Origin: Sinosporangium siamense | GTDB taxonomy: Bacteria > Actinomycetota > Actinomycetes > Streptosporangiales > Streptosporangiaceae | Assembly (NCBI RefSeq): GCF_016863435.1 | Contig: NZ_BOOW01000032.1 | Coordinates: 62,001 to 126,000 of the forward strand | DNA length: 64,000 bases | Direction: 5' to 3' | Part shown: one piece after another, positions 30,841 to 38,794 of the stretch | Numbering within the stretch: position 1 is the first letter of the stretch | Layout of the letters: each line of letters opens with the position of its first letter | Translations under genes and position numbers: made by a program | Notes under the pieces: generated by a model | Database searches by the model: none | The model's input: only the letters and a program-made list of their open reading frames with translations | What the model was told of the DNA's origin: nothing

Positions 30841-30930
30841 GCCTAGGGTGCCTCGGCACGGGGCCGAGACGCCTGGGGTGCCTCGGCACGGGGCCGAGAC
30901 GCCTGGGGTGCCTCGGCACCGGGCGAGATC
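30841..30930. repeat. 30-bp tandem repeat, three units
   Basis: Units begin at 30841, 30871 and 30901. Units 1 and 2 differ by one base, and unit 3 differs in its last third. Each unit contains a small hairpin (CTCGG...CCGAG, and GTGCCTCGGCAC). It lies just after the HxlR gene and before an acyl-CoA ligase fragment. Confidence 0.85.
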
Positions 30931-31168
30931 ACCGATCCGGGCGGCTCCGGCGAGTTACGCATCAAAGGGCCGCGGGTCTTCGCGGGCTATCTCGCGGGAA
31001 CGGCGACCGCCGATCCCGCGAGCGACGAGGGTTACTTGTGCACGGGGGACGTCTTTGAAGTCGCGGGTCGCGATCTACAAGTTCCCCCAGCGGTTCGAAT
31101 TCGCCGTCGCCCTGCCGCGAAACCCCGTCGGCAAGGTCCTCAAACGCGACCTCGACGCCCGCCTGTGC
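30922..31168 (+). pseudogene. Acyl-CoA synthetase (AMP-dependent ligase) remnant
   Basis: GEITDPGGSGELRIKGPRVFAGYLAG...DEGYLCTGDVFEVAG is the A8-motif region of an ANL-superfamily ligase (the TGD motif). After a deletion of about 100 residues and a frame change, the sequence resumes YKFPQRFEFAVALPRNPVGKVLKRDLDA. This is the extreme C-terminus, with the adenylation Lys in GKVLK. The AMP-binding P-loop and most of the enzyme are gone. Confidence 0.75.
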
Positions 31169-31718
31169 CGGATACGGCGTGCACCTGGACGAGCTCCCTG
31201 CGAAAGCCTCTTCTTGAAAACACGGGAAGAGACGGCGTGTACCGCTGACCGGACATGCATGGGATCGTCCCGCCCCCCTGAGGAGTCATCGCATGGCATG
31301 TGTCGCCGTTCCCGCCGCGTGACACGCCAAGCCCGGTGGGACCACGGCCGGCGCGGGTGAGCTGCTGTTCTTGCGAGGATTCCGCAAACGGGCTCGAGGA
31401 GTTCCGATGGGAGCCGTTACTTTGCCGAGTCGCCGCCGGGTGGCTGAGCGGCTTCCGGTAACGGGAATATCTGCTTACCGCATGTGGTGCCGTGTGGTGG
31501 TTGAAAATCGGATCGTTCCTGAATGTCGGACTTGACGGCTTACGTATGCTGCTGATCAGAACCCGCCGTGTCTTTCGGGACCTACGGGGTGGCGGGTGGC
31601 ACCAAACCCCGAGGGGAAAGGGGCGGACAGACAATTAACTCTGAAAGTGATTGCGCTCCGTATTCACCGGGGAGCGCGGTCGTCGGCATACGTGACCTAA
31701 CATCGGGGGATTAGCGTC
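31169..31718. other. Intergenic region upstream of the lasso-cluster regulators
   Basis: About 550 bases with no recognisable gene on either strand. The last 200 bases (31500-31718) should hold the promoter for the two-component pair. A lower-G+C stretch (TTAACTCTGAAAGTGATTGC, near 31636) may be part of it. I see no clear operator. Confidence 0.5.
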
Positions 31719-32387
31719 ATGAATGTATTGATCAGTGTGGCGATCGCGGACGACGATCCGCTGTTTCGCTCGGGAATTCGCCTGGCTCTGGAAACCGCTC
31801 CGGATATCGTGGTCGTCGCCGAGGCGGAAGACGGTGCGCAGGCCGAGCAGATGGTCCGGGAAAGCCGGCCGGACGTGCTTTTACTGGATCTGCGCATGCC
31901 CGAGGTCGACGGGCTGACCGTTCTGGCCGGGCTCAACGAACAACCCGGGGCTCCGGCCGTGATCGTGATCACCACCTTCGACTTCGACGAGCACATCGTC
32001 CGGGCACTGCGATTGGGCGTGCGCGGCTTCATGGTCAAAGGTGCCCACCGCAACGATCTGGTGCACGCCGTCCGGGTGGCCGCCACGGGCGGTATCGCTC
32101 TCGATCCGCACGTCACCGAGCGGGTGGCCCACGCCTATGTGCAACGCGAGACACGACGTGGGGAAGCTCTCGGCCGGATCAGTTCACTGCCCCAACGTGA
32201 ACGGCGTGTGCTCGCCGTACTCGGCCTCGGGGCCTCCAACGCGGAGATCGCCGAGGCGCTCGGGTTATCCGAGGCGACGGTGAAGACCTATGTGTCGCAC
32301 CTTATGGAGAGGCTCGGCATGCGCAACCGAGTGCAGCTCGCCCTGCTCTCCCACGAGGCGGGTCTGCCGGCCTCGGGGGTGGAGTGA
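31719..32387 (+). CDS. LuxR/NarL-family response regulator
   Basis: 222 residues. The receiver domain is SVAIADDDPLFRSGIRLALETAPDIVVVAEAEDGAQAEQMVRESRPDVLLLDLRMPEVDGL, with the DDD acidic cluster and the phospho-acceptor in LLLDLRMP. The Thr of VITTFDFDE and Lys of FMVKGAH complete the switch. The GerE HTH is LPQRERRVLAVLGLGASNAEIAEALGLSEATVKTYVSHLMERLGMRNRVQLAL. It overlaps the kinase start by four bases (GTGA). Together they precede the lasso precursor on the same strand, so they are likely to control the cluster; that is inference from position. Confidence 0.94.
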   Translation: MNVLISVAIADDDPLFRSGIRLALETAPDIVVVAEAEDGAQAEQMVRESRPDVLLLDLRMPEVDGLTVLAGLNEQPGAPAVIVITTFDFDEHIVRALRLGVRGFMVKGAHRNDLVHAVRVAATGGIALDPHVTERVAHAYVQRETRRGEALGRISSLPQRERRVLAVLGLGASNAEIAEALGLSEATVKTYVSHLMERLGMRNRVQLALLSHEAGLPASGVE

Positions 32388-33826
32388 ATCAGCCCCGGCG
32401 TTTTCGGCTCGTTCCCGAATGCCTGCTCTTTGTGCTGTCCATGGCGGATGTGCTTCGCGTCGGCCATCAAGGGCCGATGTGCATCCTGTTGACGGGCGTG
32501 GCGTGCCTGCTGGTCCTCCGGCGGGGGAACCGCCCGGTCCTGGTCAACGTCGCGCTGCTTGTCCCCGCGTTTTTCACTCAGGCGCTCGTGGCGCCACTGC
32601 TGGCCGTCCACGCGGTCGCGCGCAGGGAAAGATCCCCCTGGATCCTCTCGGCGGTCGTGGCGCTCGATCTGGGGACGATGACGGTGTCCCGTGTCGTCAT
32701 GTCGGAGGTTCCCCCCACACACCTGGACCAGTTTCTCGACCATCTGACCCGCATATTGCTGGTGGGCATGGCCGCGACCGCCGGTGTGTGGCATCGGCGC
32801 CGGGAAACCTGCGAGCCGGCGCGCACCGAAACGCCGGCGCAGGCGGACGCCGTCCGGCGCGCGGTCGTCGAGGAACGCCTGCGGCTCGCGCGTGAAATGC
32901 ACGACGTGCTCGGCCACGGGCTCAGCCTGATCGCGCTGCGCGCGTCACTGCTGACCGGCGACCACATACCCTCGGAGATCAGCGAGAAATCCGATCAGAT
33001 TCACGAACTCGCCACCAAGACGCTGGCGGAGCTCCGGGAGATCATCGTCCCGCTGCGGGACCCGGAAATCGAGGACGGCGACGCCGGCCGCCTGGTCCGC
33101 GAATTGGTCGCGCTGCACGAGGACGTCACCCTGCGCACCTGCGGCGACCTCACCTCGGTCTCCGGCCGTTCCGCCCGGGTGCTTGTGCGAGTGGTGCAGG
33201 AGGCTCTCACCAATGCCCGGCGCCATGCTCCAGGAAGCCGGGTGACCGTCTCCATAAGCCGGCTGGGCGAAAGTCTGGACGTGCGAATTCACAACGGGCC
33301 GCCGGGCGCGGAGAATCGCGGGTCGCCGATTCGCGACGGGCCGCAGAGCACGGGGAATCGCCGGCCGCAGGCGAAAGACACGTCCGGGGAGGATCCGCCG
33401 TGGGAAAGGCGTTCGCGGGAGACCCCGCCGCGGGGGGTTGCACAATGGGCCGGTACGGCGAAGCCGCACTCATCGCCGGGCACACCGGGGGCGAAGCCGC
33501 ATTCGTCGCCGGGCACACCGGGCCAGTGCGCATCGCGAGTGATCGTGGCGTGCCAGGCTGTGCCGTACCCTGGCGGGCCACACGCGGCTCTGCCGTACCT
33601 TGGCGGACCGCATCCGGGCGGGTCACACGCGGGCGCGCCTGACCCTGACGGTCCCCACCCGGGTGGGCCGCAGGTGAAGGGCAGCGGTCTGCGGGGCATG
33701 CGTGAGCGGGTGCGGCACCTCGGCGGCGCGCTGCGGCACGGCGGCACCGGGGACGGGGGCTATCTGCTCCACGCCGTTATTCCGGTTAACGCCGATCCAC
33801 CTCCGGTGTCAACTCGTCTTCTTTAG
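32384..33826 (+). CDS. Sensor histidine kinase (NarL-partner type) with low-complexity insertion
   Basis: 480 residues. Hydrophobic segments fill residues 1-135 (membrane sensor). The HisKA_3 phospho-acceptor is VEERLRLAREMHDVLGHGLSLIALRASLL. The ATPase N-box is VLVRVVQEALTNARRHAPGSRVTVSI. The ATP domain should continue directly to its G box, but about 115 residues of Pro/Gly/His-rich repeats intervene (AKPHSSPGTPG twice, then GGPHPGGSHAGAPDPDGPHPGG). The GSGLRGMRERVRHLGGALRHG end follows. The insertion falls in the flexible ATP-lid region, so activity may survive. Its DNA includes 33-bp direct repeats and copies of the dispersed GGTACGGC motif. GTG 32384 is coupled to the regulator. Confidence 0.9.
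   Translation: MNQPRRFRLVPECLLFVLSMADVLRVGHQGPMCILLTGVACLLVLRRGNRPVLVNVALLVPAFFTQALVAPLLAVHAVARRERSPWILSAVVALDLGTMTVSRVVMSEVPPTHLDQFLDHLTRILLVGMAATAGVWHRRRETCEPARTETPAQADAVRRAVVEERLRLAREMHDVLGHGLSLIALRASLLTGDHIPSEISEKSDQIHELATKTLAELREIIVPLRDPEIEDGDAGRLVRELVALHEDVTLRTCGDLTSVSGRSARVLVRVVQEALTNARRHAPGSRVTVSISRLGESLDVRIHNGPPGAENRGSPIRDGPQSTGNRRPQAKDTSGEDPPWERRSRETPPRGVAQWAGTAKPHSSPGTPGAKPHSSPGTPGQCASRVIVACQAVPYPGGPHAALPYLGGPHPGGSHAGAPDPDGPHPGGPQVKGSGLRGMRERVRHLGGALRHGGTGDGGYLLHAVIPVNADPPPVSTRLL
33452..33599. repeat. Direct repeats and dispersed motifs inside the kinase insertion
   Basis: A 33-bp unit occurs twice in tandem (33458-33490 and 33491-33523, three mismatches). The stretch also carries GGTACGGCGAAGCC (33452-33465), GGCTGTGCCGTACC (33556-33569) and GGCTCTGCCGTACC (33586-33599). 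These are all members, in either direction, of the motif otherwise found between genes. Confidence 0.7.
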
Positions 33827-33924
33827 TGGTAGCACGGTTCCCGCTTTAGGTGAATTGTTGTGCCGGCACCCTCTTGGAAAACTGGCGATGTCAGGGAAGA
33901 ACGATGCAGGAGAGGGGAATCTTC

Positions 33925-34041
33925 ATGAAGAAGAGGGCCGTCTACGAGCGTCCGCGTCTGCACGAGGTCGGTTCGTTCCGTAAGCGCACCAACGGCATCG
34001 GCCATTGGAACCGCGACGGCGTGATCGGGCGCTGGATCTAA
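33925..34041 (+). CDS. Lasso peptide precursor (lassomycin-like)
   Basis: 38 residues. ATG 33925 has AGGAGAGGGG about seven bases upstream; an in-frame ATG at 33904 would add seven residues. The leader carries the class II lasso signature Y-x2-P-x-L-x3-G-x-F-x3-T (YERPRLHEVGSFRKRT), with Thr at -2. The predicted cut is after Asn23, giving the 15-residue core GIGHWNRDGVIGRWI. Gly1 would join the Asp8 side chain in an eight-residue ring, leaving a seven-residue tail with bulky Arg13, Trp14 and Ile15 as possible plugs. Lassomycin (GLRRLFADQLVGRRNI) has the same ring size and a similar G-R...I end. A cyclase, an RRE protein, a peptidase and a methyltransferase follow. Confidence 0.93.
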   Translation: MKKRAVYERPRLHEVGSFRKRTNGIGHWNRDGVIGRWI

Positions 34042-34089
34042 ATCAGGCCCGGATTGGAATCCCGCCTCTGATATGCGGAAAGGCAGGAG

Positions 34090-35928
34090 ATGCGCGTTCA
34101 TCGCGACCCCGGTTTCGTCGTCCTCCCCGATAACGAGCCGGGCCGGCAGGTGGCCGCGCGTCTCCTGTCCTGGGGCGCCGTACTCGCCACTCACCGTTCG
34201 GGCCGCCCGTGGATCGTCGGCCGCTGCTGGGACCGGCCGGTCACCCGGGTGCCTCTCCCGCACGGCGAGCTGGTGCTCCTAGGCCATCACTCCGGCACTG
34301 CCGACTCGCTGGCTCAGGCGGCCGGGAAAATGCGGCACGTGTCCGAGGTCGATGGTTTGGTCCGTGGCCTGGATGGTTCCTTCCATCTCGTCGCACGACT
34401 CGGCGACACCGTACGCGTGCAGGGGTCGGCCCTCGGGTGCACGCGCCTCTACTACACGACCGGCGAAAACCCCGAGATGGTGTCGGACCGTGCATATCTT
34501 CTCGGGCGATTGACCGATGCGAGTGTCGACCCCCGGGCGCTCGCCGGTCACCTCGTCGAACCCGTGGCGCACTGGATCGGTGAGCGTCCCCTCCTGCGGG
34601 GAGTCACCCCGGTGCCGCTCGGGCACTACCTCGCGACGCCCGCGCACGGGGGAACACCGCGCCGGGTGCGCTGGTGGCGGCCTCCACAGCCGCACCTCGG
34701 TCTGGCCGACGGCGCCGCGCTGCTCAGGGAGCGGCTGACCGCCGCGGTCGGCACAAGAACCGCCGGCGGCGGCCTGGTGAGCAGTGAACTGTCGGGCGGC
34801 TACGACTCGACATCCCTCGGTTTTCTGGCCGCCCGCGGCGAGGCCCGCCTCATCGTGCACACCGTGCCCATTCGCGAGACGACCAGCGAGGACCTTTCCT
34901 GGGCCACCATCGCCGCCGGGGAAATGGCCGGTGTCGAGCACGACATCATGCCCGCCGACGACATGCCCCTGGTTTACGCGGGGGTGAGCGAAGTGCACGA
35001 CAGGCTCGACGAACCCTCCACCGCCATCGCCAGCCGGGCGCGGGTGGTCGCGATGGTGAGGCGTTTCGCCGAGCGGGGTTCACGAGTGCATTTGACCGGC
35101 CACGGCGGCGATCACCTTTTCATCGGGGTGCCCACACATTTCCACGGTCAACTCGCCGTCCGGCCGGTGGAGGCGTTTCGGCGGCTGCGCGCGTTCGCCG
35201 CGCTGTTCGGCTGGTCGAACACCGCGCTCGCGCGGGCCATGGCCGACCGGCGTGACTATCGCCGCTGGTGCGCCGGCCACATCAACCCGGCCGTGGGGCC
35301 GCTGGACATTCGCACCCCGCTGCTCGGCTGGATGATTCCGCCCACCGTTCCCCCGTGGGTCACGCGGGAGGGACGCAGACTTCTGGGCGGGCTGCTGCGG
35401 GAAATGGGGCGCGATTCCTCACCGCTGTCCCCCGACAGGGGCATGCACGCCGAACTCGAATCGCTGAGCGACGGCGTGCGGCTCGTCAGGGCGATGAACC
35501 ACATGGTGGTCAACACCGGTGTGCCGGCGGCCATGCCTTACTTCGACGACCGTGTCGTGGAGGCGGTTCTGCGGGTCCGGCCGGAAGCGAGGGTCACCCC
35601 CTGGACCTACAAGCCGCTATTGGGCGCGGCCATGCGCGGCATCGTGCCCGACAGAGTGCTCAGCCGGTCGTCCAAGGACCGCGGTTCGCTTGACCTCGCC
35701 CGCGGTTTGCGCGTTCACCGCGACGAACTCGCCTCCCTCTGGGAGAACTCCCGGCTGGGCGAGCTGGGGCTGGTCGACGCGCGCATGCTCCGCGACCTCG
35801 CCGTCAATCCGAGCACCCCCGGACTGGACGGCGGATCGCTCGACTCGACCATCGGCTGCGAGGTGTGGCTGCGGGGGCTTGAGGCCGCCGAATTACAGCC
35901 CGCCGAATCGGCGGCGCGGCGGATGTGA
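34090..35928 (+). CDS. Lasso cyclase (asparagine-synthetase-like, C protein)
   Basis: 612 residues. The N-terminal third (1-200) is a degenerate glutamine-amidotransferase-like domain lacking a catalytic Cys2. The C-terminal domain has the pyrophosphatase loop SSELSGGYDSTSLGF (S-G-G-x-D-S, residues 235-240), the HLTGHGGDHLF loop and a late YFDDRVVEAVLRV...KPLLGAAMRGIVPDRVLSRSSKDRGS. It adenylates the ring Asp side chain and closes the macrolactam with the core N-terminus. The ATG at 34090 follows GCAGGAG. It lies 48 bases after the precursor stop, in one transcription unit with the maturation genes. Confidence 0.95.
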   Translation: MRVHRDPGFVVLPDNEPGRQVAARLLSWGAVLATHRSGRPWIVGRCWDRPVTRVPLPHGELVLLGHHSGTADSLAQAAGKMRHVSEVDGLVRGLDGSFHLVARLGDTVRVQGSALGCTRLYYTTGENPEMVSDRAYLLGRLTDASVDPRALAGHLVEPVAHWIGERPLLRGVTPVPLGHYLATPAHGGTPRRVRWWRPPQPHLGLADGAALLRERLTAAVGTRTAGGGLVSSELSGGYDSTSLGFLAARGEARLIVHTVPIRETTSEDLSWATIAAGEMAGVEHDIMPADDMPLVYAGVSEVHDRLDEPSTAIASRARVVAMVRRFAERGSRVHLTGHGGDHLFIGVPTHFHGQLAVRPVEAFRRLRAFAALFGWSNTALARAMADRRDYRRWCAGHINPAVGPLDIRTPLLGWMIPPTVPPWVTREGRRLLGGLLREMGRDSSPLSPDRGMHAELESLSDGVRLVRAMNHMVVNTGVPAAMPYFDDRVVEAVLRVRPEARVTPWTYKPLLGAAMRGIVPDRVLSRSSKDRGSLDLARGLRVHRDELASLWENSRLGELGLVDARMLRDLAVNPSTPGLDGGSLDSTIGCEVWLRGLEAAELQPAESAARRM

Positions 35929-35985
35929 GGCGGCGGGCTGGGTGGGAGTCGAACAGGGACAACGACGTCAACGAAAGGGTCGTCC

Positions 35986-36237
35986 GTGAAACTTGCACAG
36001 AACATCTCCTTCGTGGAAACCGAATACGGAGGAGTCCTGCTCGACGGGCGGCGCGGAAAGTATTGGCAGCTCAACGAGACGGCTGCCATCGTCGTGAAAT
36101 CGGTCGTCCAGGGGGAGGACCTGGACGGCGCCACGCGGCGGCTCACCGAGGAGTTCGAAGTGGAGGCGGCCCTCGCCCGTGAGGACGTCGAGGACATCGT
36201 CGGCGACCTGAGCGACAAGGGGCTGCTGACGCGATGA
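35986..36237 (+). CDS. PqqD-like RRE protein of the lasso pathway (B1/E protein)
   Basis: 83 residues from GTG 35986, with GAAAGGG about six bases upstream. The fold pattern is PqqD/RRE: NISFVETEYGGVLLDGRRGKYWQLNETAAIVVKSVVQGEDLDGATRRLTEEFEVEAALAREDVEDIVGDLSDKGLL. In split-B lasso clusters this protein binds the leader (mainly the Y-x2-P-x-L part) and hands it to the peptidase. It overlaps the peptidase gene by ATGA, consistent with a stoichiometric pair. Confidence 0.94.
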   Translation: MKLAQNISFVETEYGGVLLDGRRGKYWQLNETAAIVVKSVVQGEDLDGATRRLTEEFEVEAALAREDVEDIVGDLSDKGLLTR

Positions 36238-36704
36238 GCGTCCACATGTCCCTGGAAGGCAACGACAGGTTTGTCGGCGGGCGCCGGAAAGTGCGGTGGC
36301 CGTGGCTCGCGAGGGTGGTCGTGCTGATCGTCGCGCGCGTTCTCGCCCTGCTTCCGCCGCGGCACATGGCCGCCGTGCTCACTTTCATAAGCCGGGGGGC
36401 GAAGCCGGCGACGCTCGCCCAGACCCGCCTTATGCGCGACACCGTGTGCGCGGTGAGCCCGCGGGCCGCCGGAATCTACGGATGTCTCATGCGCTCGATC
36501 GGCACCGCGCTGATGTGCAGGATTTTCGGCGTCTGGCCGACCTGGTGCGTCGGCGTGCGCACGGAACCCCCGTTCGAGGCGCACGCCTGGGTGGAGGCCG
36601 AGGGCCAATTGGTGAATGAGCCGGGCACGAGGGACTGTTACCGCCGCCTGATCACGGTCCGGCCGTACGGCGAAAGCCTCGTGAGCGAAGGGACGACGCG
36701 GTGA
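36234..36704 (+). CDS. Lasso leader peptidase (transglutaminase-like, B2 protein)
   Basis: 156 residues of the lasso B2 family. The catalytic Cys84 is in GIYGCLMRSIGTALMCRIFG, and His117 is in FEAHAWVEAEGQLVNEP. The third triad position, 12 residues after His, is Glu129 rather than the usual Asp. It removes the leader from the precursor in concert with the RRE protein. An N-terminal hydrophobic stretch (WPWLARVVVLIVARVLALLPP) is normal for the family. It overlaps both neighbours by four bases (ATGA upstream, GTGA downstream). Confidence 0.94.
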   Translation: MSVHMSLEGNDRFVGGRRKVRWPWLARVVVLIVARVLALLPPRHMAAVLTFISRGAKPATLAQTRLMRDTVCAVSPRAAGIYGCLMRSIGTALMCRIFGVWPTWCVGVRTEPPFEAHAWVEAEGQLVNEPGTRDCYRRLITVRPYGESLVSEGTTR

Positions 36705-37810
36705 GCATGCGTGAGGACGTCGTGAACGACGAATTCACGGGGGCGCAGGAGGCTCCGGTGTTCCCCCATCTCAACGACCTGATAGACCCCATCGGCGGCT
36801 GCGCCCTTCAGGCCGCCGCGACGTTGCGCCTCGCCGATCTGATCGCCGCGGGCGTCGACCGGGTGGAACCTCTCGCCGTCGCCGCGGGGGCCGACGAGGA
36901 TGCGCTGCGGCGCCTCATGCGCTATCTGTGCCTGCGCGGTGTCTTCTCGGTGTCCGCCACGGGCACCTTCGGCCTCAACGACTTTTCCACGCTGCTAATG
37001 GAGGGCGACCCCTCCCAATTGCGTGTCTCACTCGACACCGACGGTTTCGCCGGGCGTTTCGATCGTGTGGTGGCCGAGATGGCGAACGTCGTGCGCACGG
37101 GGCAGCCCGCCTACGCCAAGGTGTTCGGACGCTCCGTCTACGACGACCTGACCGCCGTGCCCCCGGCGGGAAACACCTTCACCCGGCTCCGCGCCAAGCA
37201 TTCGGCGGAGTTCGCGCCTCTGGTGGCGGAGGCCTGCAACTGGTCCGGGGTGCGGCACGTCAACGACGTGGGTGGCGGCACCGGCGCGCTTCTCGCCGCG
37301 GTGGTGAGCCGGCATTCCCATCTCACGGGCACGGTTATCGATCTGCCGGAACACGAGCCCGAGGCACTCGAACTGCTCCGCTCGGCCGGGGTCGCCGGCC
37401 GTTGCACCTTCGACGGCAGGGATTTCTTCGCCCCGCTGCCCGCCGCCGATGTTCATCTGCTGTCCAACGTCCTGTTCAACTGGAACGACGACGACGCCGT
37501 ACGCATCATGAAACGCTGCGCCGAGGCCGGTCCTGCGCACTCTTCACAACCTTCGGTTCCTTCTGCGGAGGGGCGTGTTCTCGTGTTGGAGCGCCTGCTT
37601 TTCGAGGTGTCCGACGGCTACGACGAGGACGCCGTCATGTCCGCGGCCCTGGATTTGCGCCTGATGGCGATCAGCGGCGGCCGGCAGCGCACATTAGCCG
37701 ATTTCGAACGCCTGGGGCGGCGCAGCGGCATGTCTCTGGCTTCGATGAAAGACCTCGACCGGGGTTTGGTGCTCCTCGAATTCCGCCCTATTCCACGCGT
37801 TAATGAATAA
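36701..37810 (+). CDS. SAM-dependent O-methyltransferase, predicted lasso C-terminal carboxyl methylase
   Basis: 369 residues of the HIOMT/DmpM-like (Methyltransf_2) class. An N-terminal winged-helix dimer domain comes first (ALQAAATLRLADLIAAGVDRVEPLAVAAGADEDALRRLMRYLCLRGVF). The SAM domain follows, with motif I DVGGGTGALLAAVVSRHSHLTGTVIDLPE and GRDFFAPLPAADVHLLSNVLFNWNDDDA. The GTG at 36701 overlaps the peptidase stop (GTGA), so it belongs to the lasso operon. Lassomycin carries a C-terminal methyl ester, and a methyltransferase of lassomycin-like clusters (StspM) is known to methylate the lasso C-terminal carboxyl. The same reaction on Ile15 is predicted here. ATG 36707 is an alternative start. 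Confidence 0.9.
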   Translation: MSMREDVVNDEFTGAQEAPVFPHLNDLIDPIGGCALQAAATLRLADLIAAGVDRVEPLAVAAGADEDALRRLMRYLCLRGVFSVSATGTFGLNDFSTLLMEGDPSQLRVSLDTDGFAGRFDRVVAEMANVVRTGQPAYAKVFGRSVYDDLTAVPPAGNTFTRLRAKHSAEFAPLVAEACNWSGVRHVNDVGGGTGALLAAVVSRHSHLTGTVIDLPEHEPEALELLRSAGVAGRCTFDGRDFFAPLPAADVHLLSNVLFNWNDDDAVRIMKRCAEAGPAHSSQPSVPSAEGRVLVLERLLFEVSDGYDEDAVMSAALDLRLMAISGGRQRTLADFERLGRRSGMSLASMKDLDRGLVLLEFRPIPRVNE

Positions 37811-37854
37811 GTAGCGGAAAAACCCCCCAGGGTCGGCCCGGTATAGGCCTTGGG

Positions 37855-37888
37855 GAACGCGTTCCGCTGTGTCACACTTCCGGAAGTG
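37855..37888. promoter_or_regulatory. Two short palindromes before the second kinase
   Basis: GGAACGCGTTCC (37855-37866) and CACTTCCGGAAGTG (37875-37888) are perfect palindromes in the 75-base gap between the methyltransferase and the OmpR-type two-component system. They are candidate operator or mRNA-structure elements. Confidence 0.45.
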
Positions 37889-38794
37889 GCCGAGTCCCGA
37901 TCGTGGGCGACACGCGTGCTGGGCCTGCCGGACGCGGTGCTCTACTTCCTGTTAGGCGTGGGGGGTGCGGTCGTGCTCGCCCTCGCCCTCTTAGACCTGA
38001 TCGGGAGCGCCGTCGCCGTTTCGGGCGTCCTGCTGGGTTCACTCCTCGCCGTGCTGGGGGGACGCCGGGCCAGCGCCGATGAGCGGGCCGAGAGCAACCG
38101 GCTCGCCACTCTGGTGGAGCGGCGGGCCGAACAGGTCACCGCCCTCAGCCACGAGCTGCGCACCCCGCTCAGCATGATCAAAGGCGCCTCCGACCTGCTG
38201 CTCGAAGGTGGCCCCGGCCCGCTGACCAGCACACAGACCACCTTTCTCCGCACGATCGACTTTCAGTGCGCGCAGGTGATCCATCTGTGCGAAAGCCTGC
38301 TTGTCCAGGCCAAGATTGAATCCGGTCTGTTTACACCCGCCGTTGAAACGGTGGACATGTCGGCCCTGACGCGTGATGTGGTGGTCGCCATGCGGCCCCT
38401 GTGCGCGACGCGCGACCAGCGCATCACCCTGGACACCCCGCAGGTGAGCCCCGAAGTGCAGGCCGACCCCCGCTTGATGGTGCAGGCCGTGACCAACCTG
38501 CTGTCCAACGCGGGACGTTTCACCAGCGTGGGCGGGCGCATCGCGGTGCGTGTGGCCGTCATCGACACCGGCATCGCGATCTACGTCACCGACGACGGCG
38601 CCGGCATGACCAGAGAACGGCGCCGTGAGCTGTTCCGCCCGTTCGTCAGCCGCGGCCCGCTGGGCGACGGCACCGGCCTCGGGCTGGTCATCACCAAGAC
38701 CATCGTCGAGCTGCACGGCGGCGCGATCCTGGTGGACACCGCCGCCATGCACGGCACCACCATTCTGCTGACGTTGCCGTTTGAGGGGCCATGA
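37886..38794 (+). CDS. Sensor histidine kinase (EnvZ/PhoR type)
   Basis: About 302 residues. Two membrane segments are close together (VLYFLLGVGGAVVLALALLDLIGSAVAVSGVLLGSLLAVLGG) with almost no outer loop, so it may sense the membrane or an intramembrane signal. The HisKA box is QVTALSHELRTPLSMIKGASDLLLEGG. The ATP-binding N-box is VQAVTNLLSNAGRFT, with G1 VTDDGAGM and G2 GTGLGLVITKTIVELHGG. The start is uncertain: GTG 37886 or TTG 37850, neither with a good ribosome-binding site. It is four-base-overlapped with its response regulator. It follows the lasso operon, so it could sense the product or be unrelated. Confidence 0.9.
   Translation: MAESRSWATRVLGLPDAVLYFLLGVGGAVVLALALLDLIGSAVAVSGVLLGSLLAVLGGRRASADERAESNRLATLVERRAEQVTALSHELRTPLSMIKGASDLLLEGGPGPLTSTQTTFLRTIDFQCAQVIHLCESLLVQAKIESGLFTPAVETVDMSALTRDVVVAMRPLCATRDQRITLDTPQVSPEVQADPRLMVQAVTNLLSNAGRFTSVGGRIAVRVAVIDTGIAIYVTDDGAGMTRERRRELFRPFVSRGPLGDGTGLGLVITKTIVELHGGAILVDTAAMHGTTILLTLPFEGP

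Noticed and set aside
30841-30930. A CRISPR array
   Set aside because: The units are contiguous 30-bp repeats with no variable spacers, and no Cas genes are present. The array at 44705-44925 is also too degenerate and lacks spacers.
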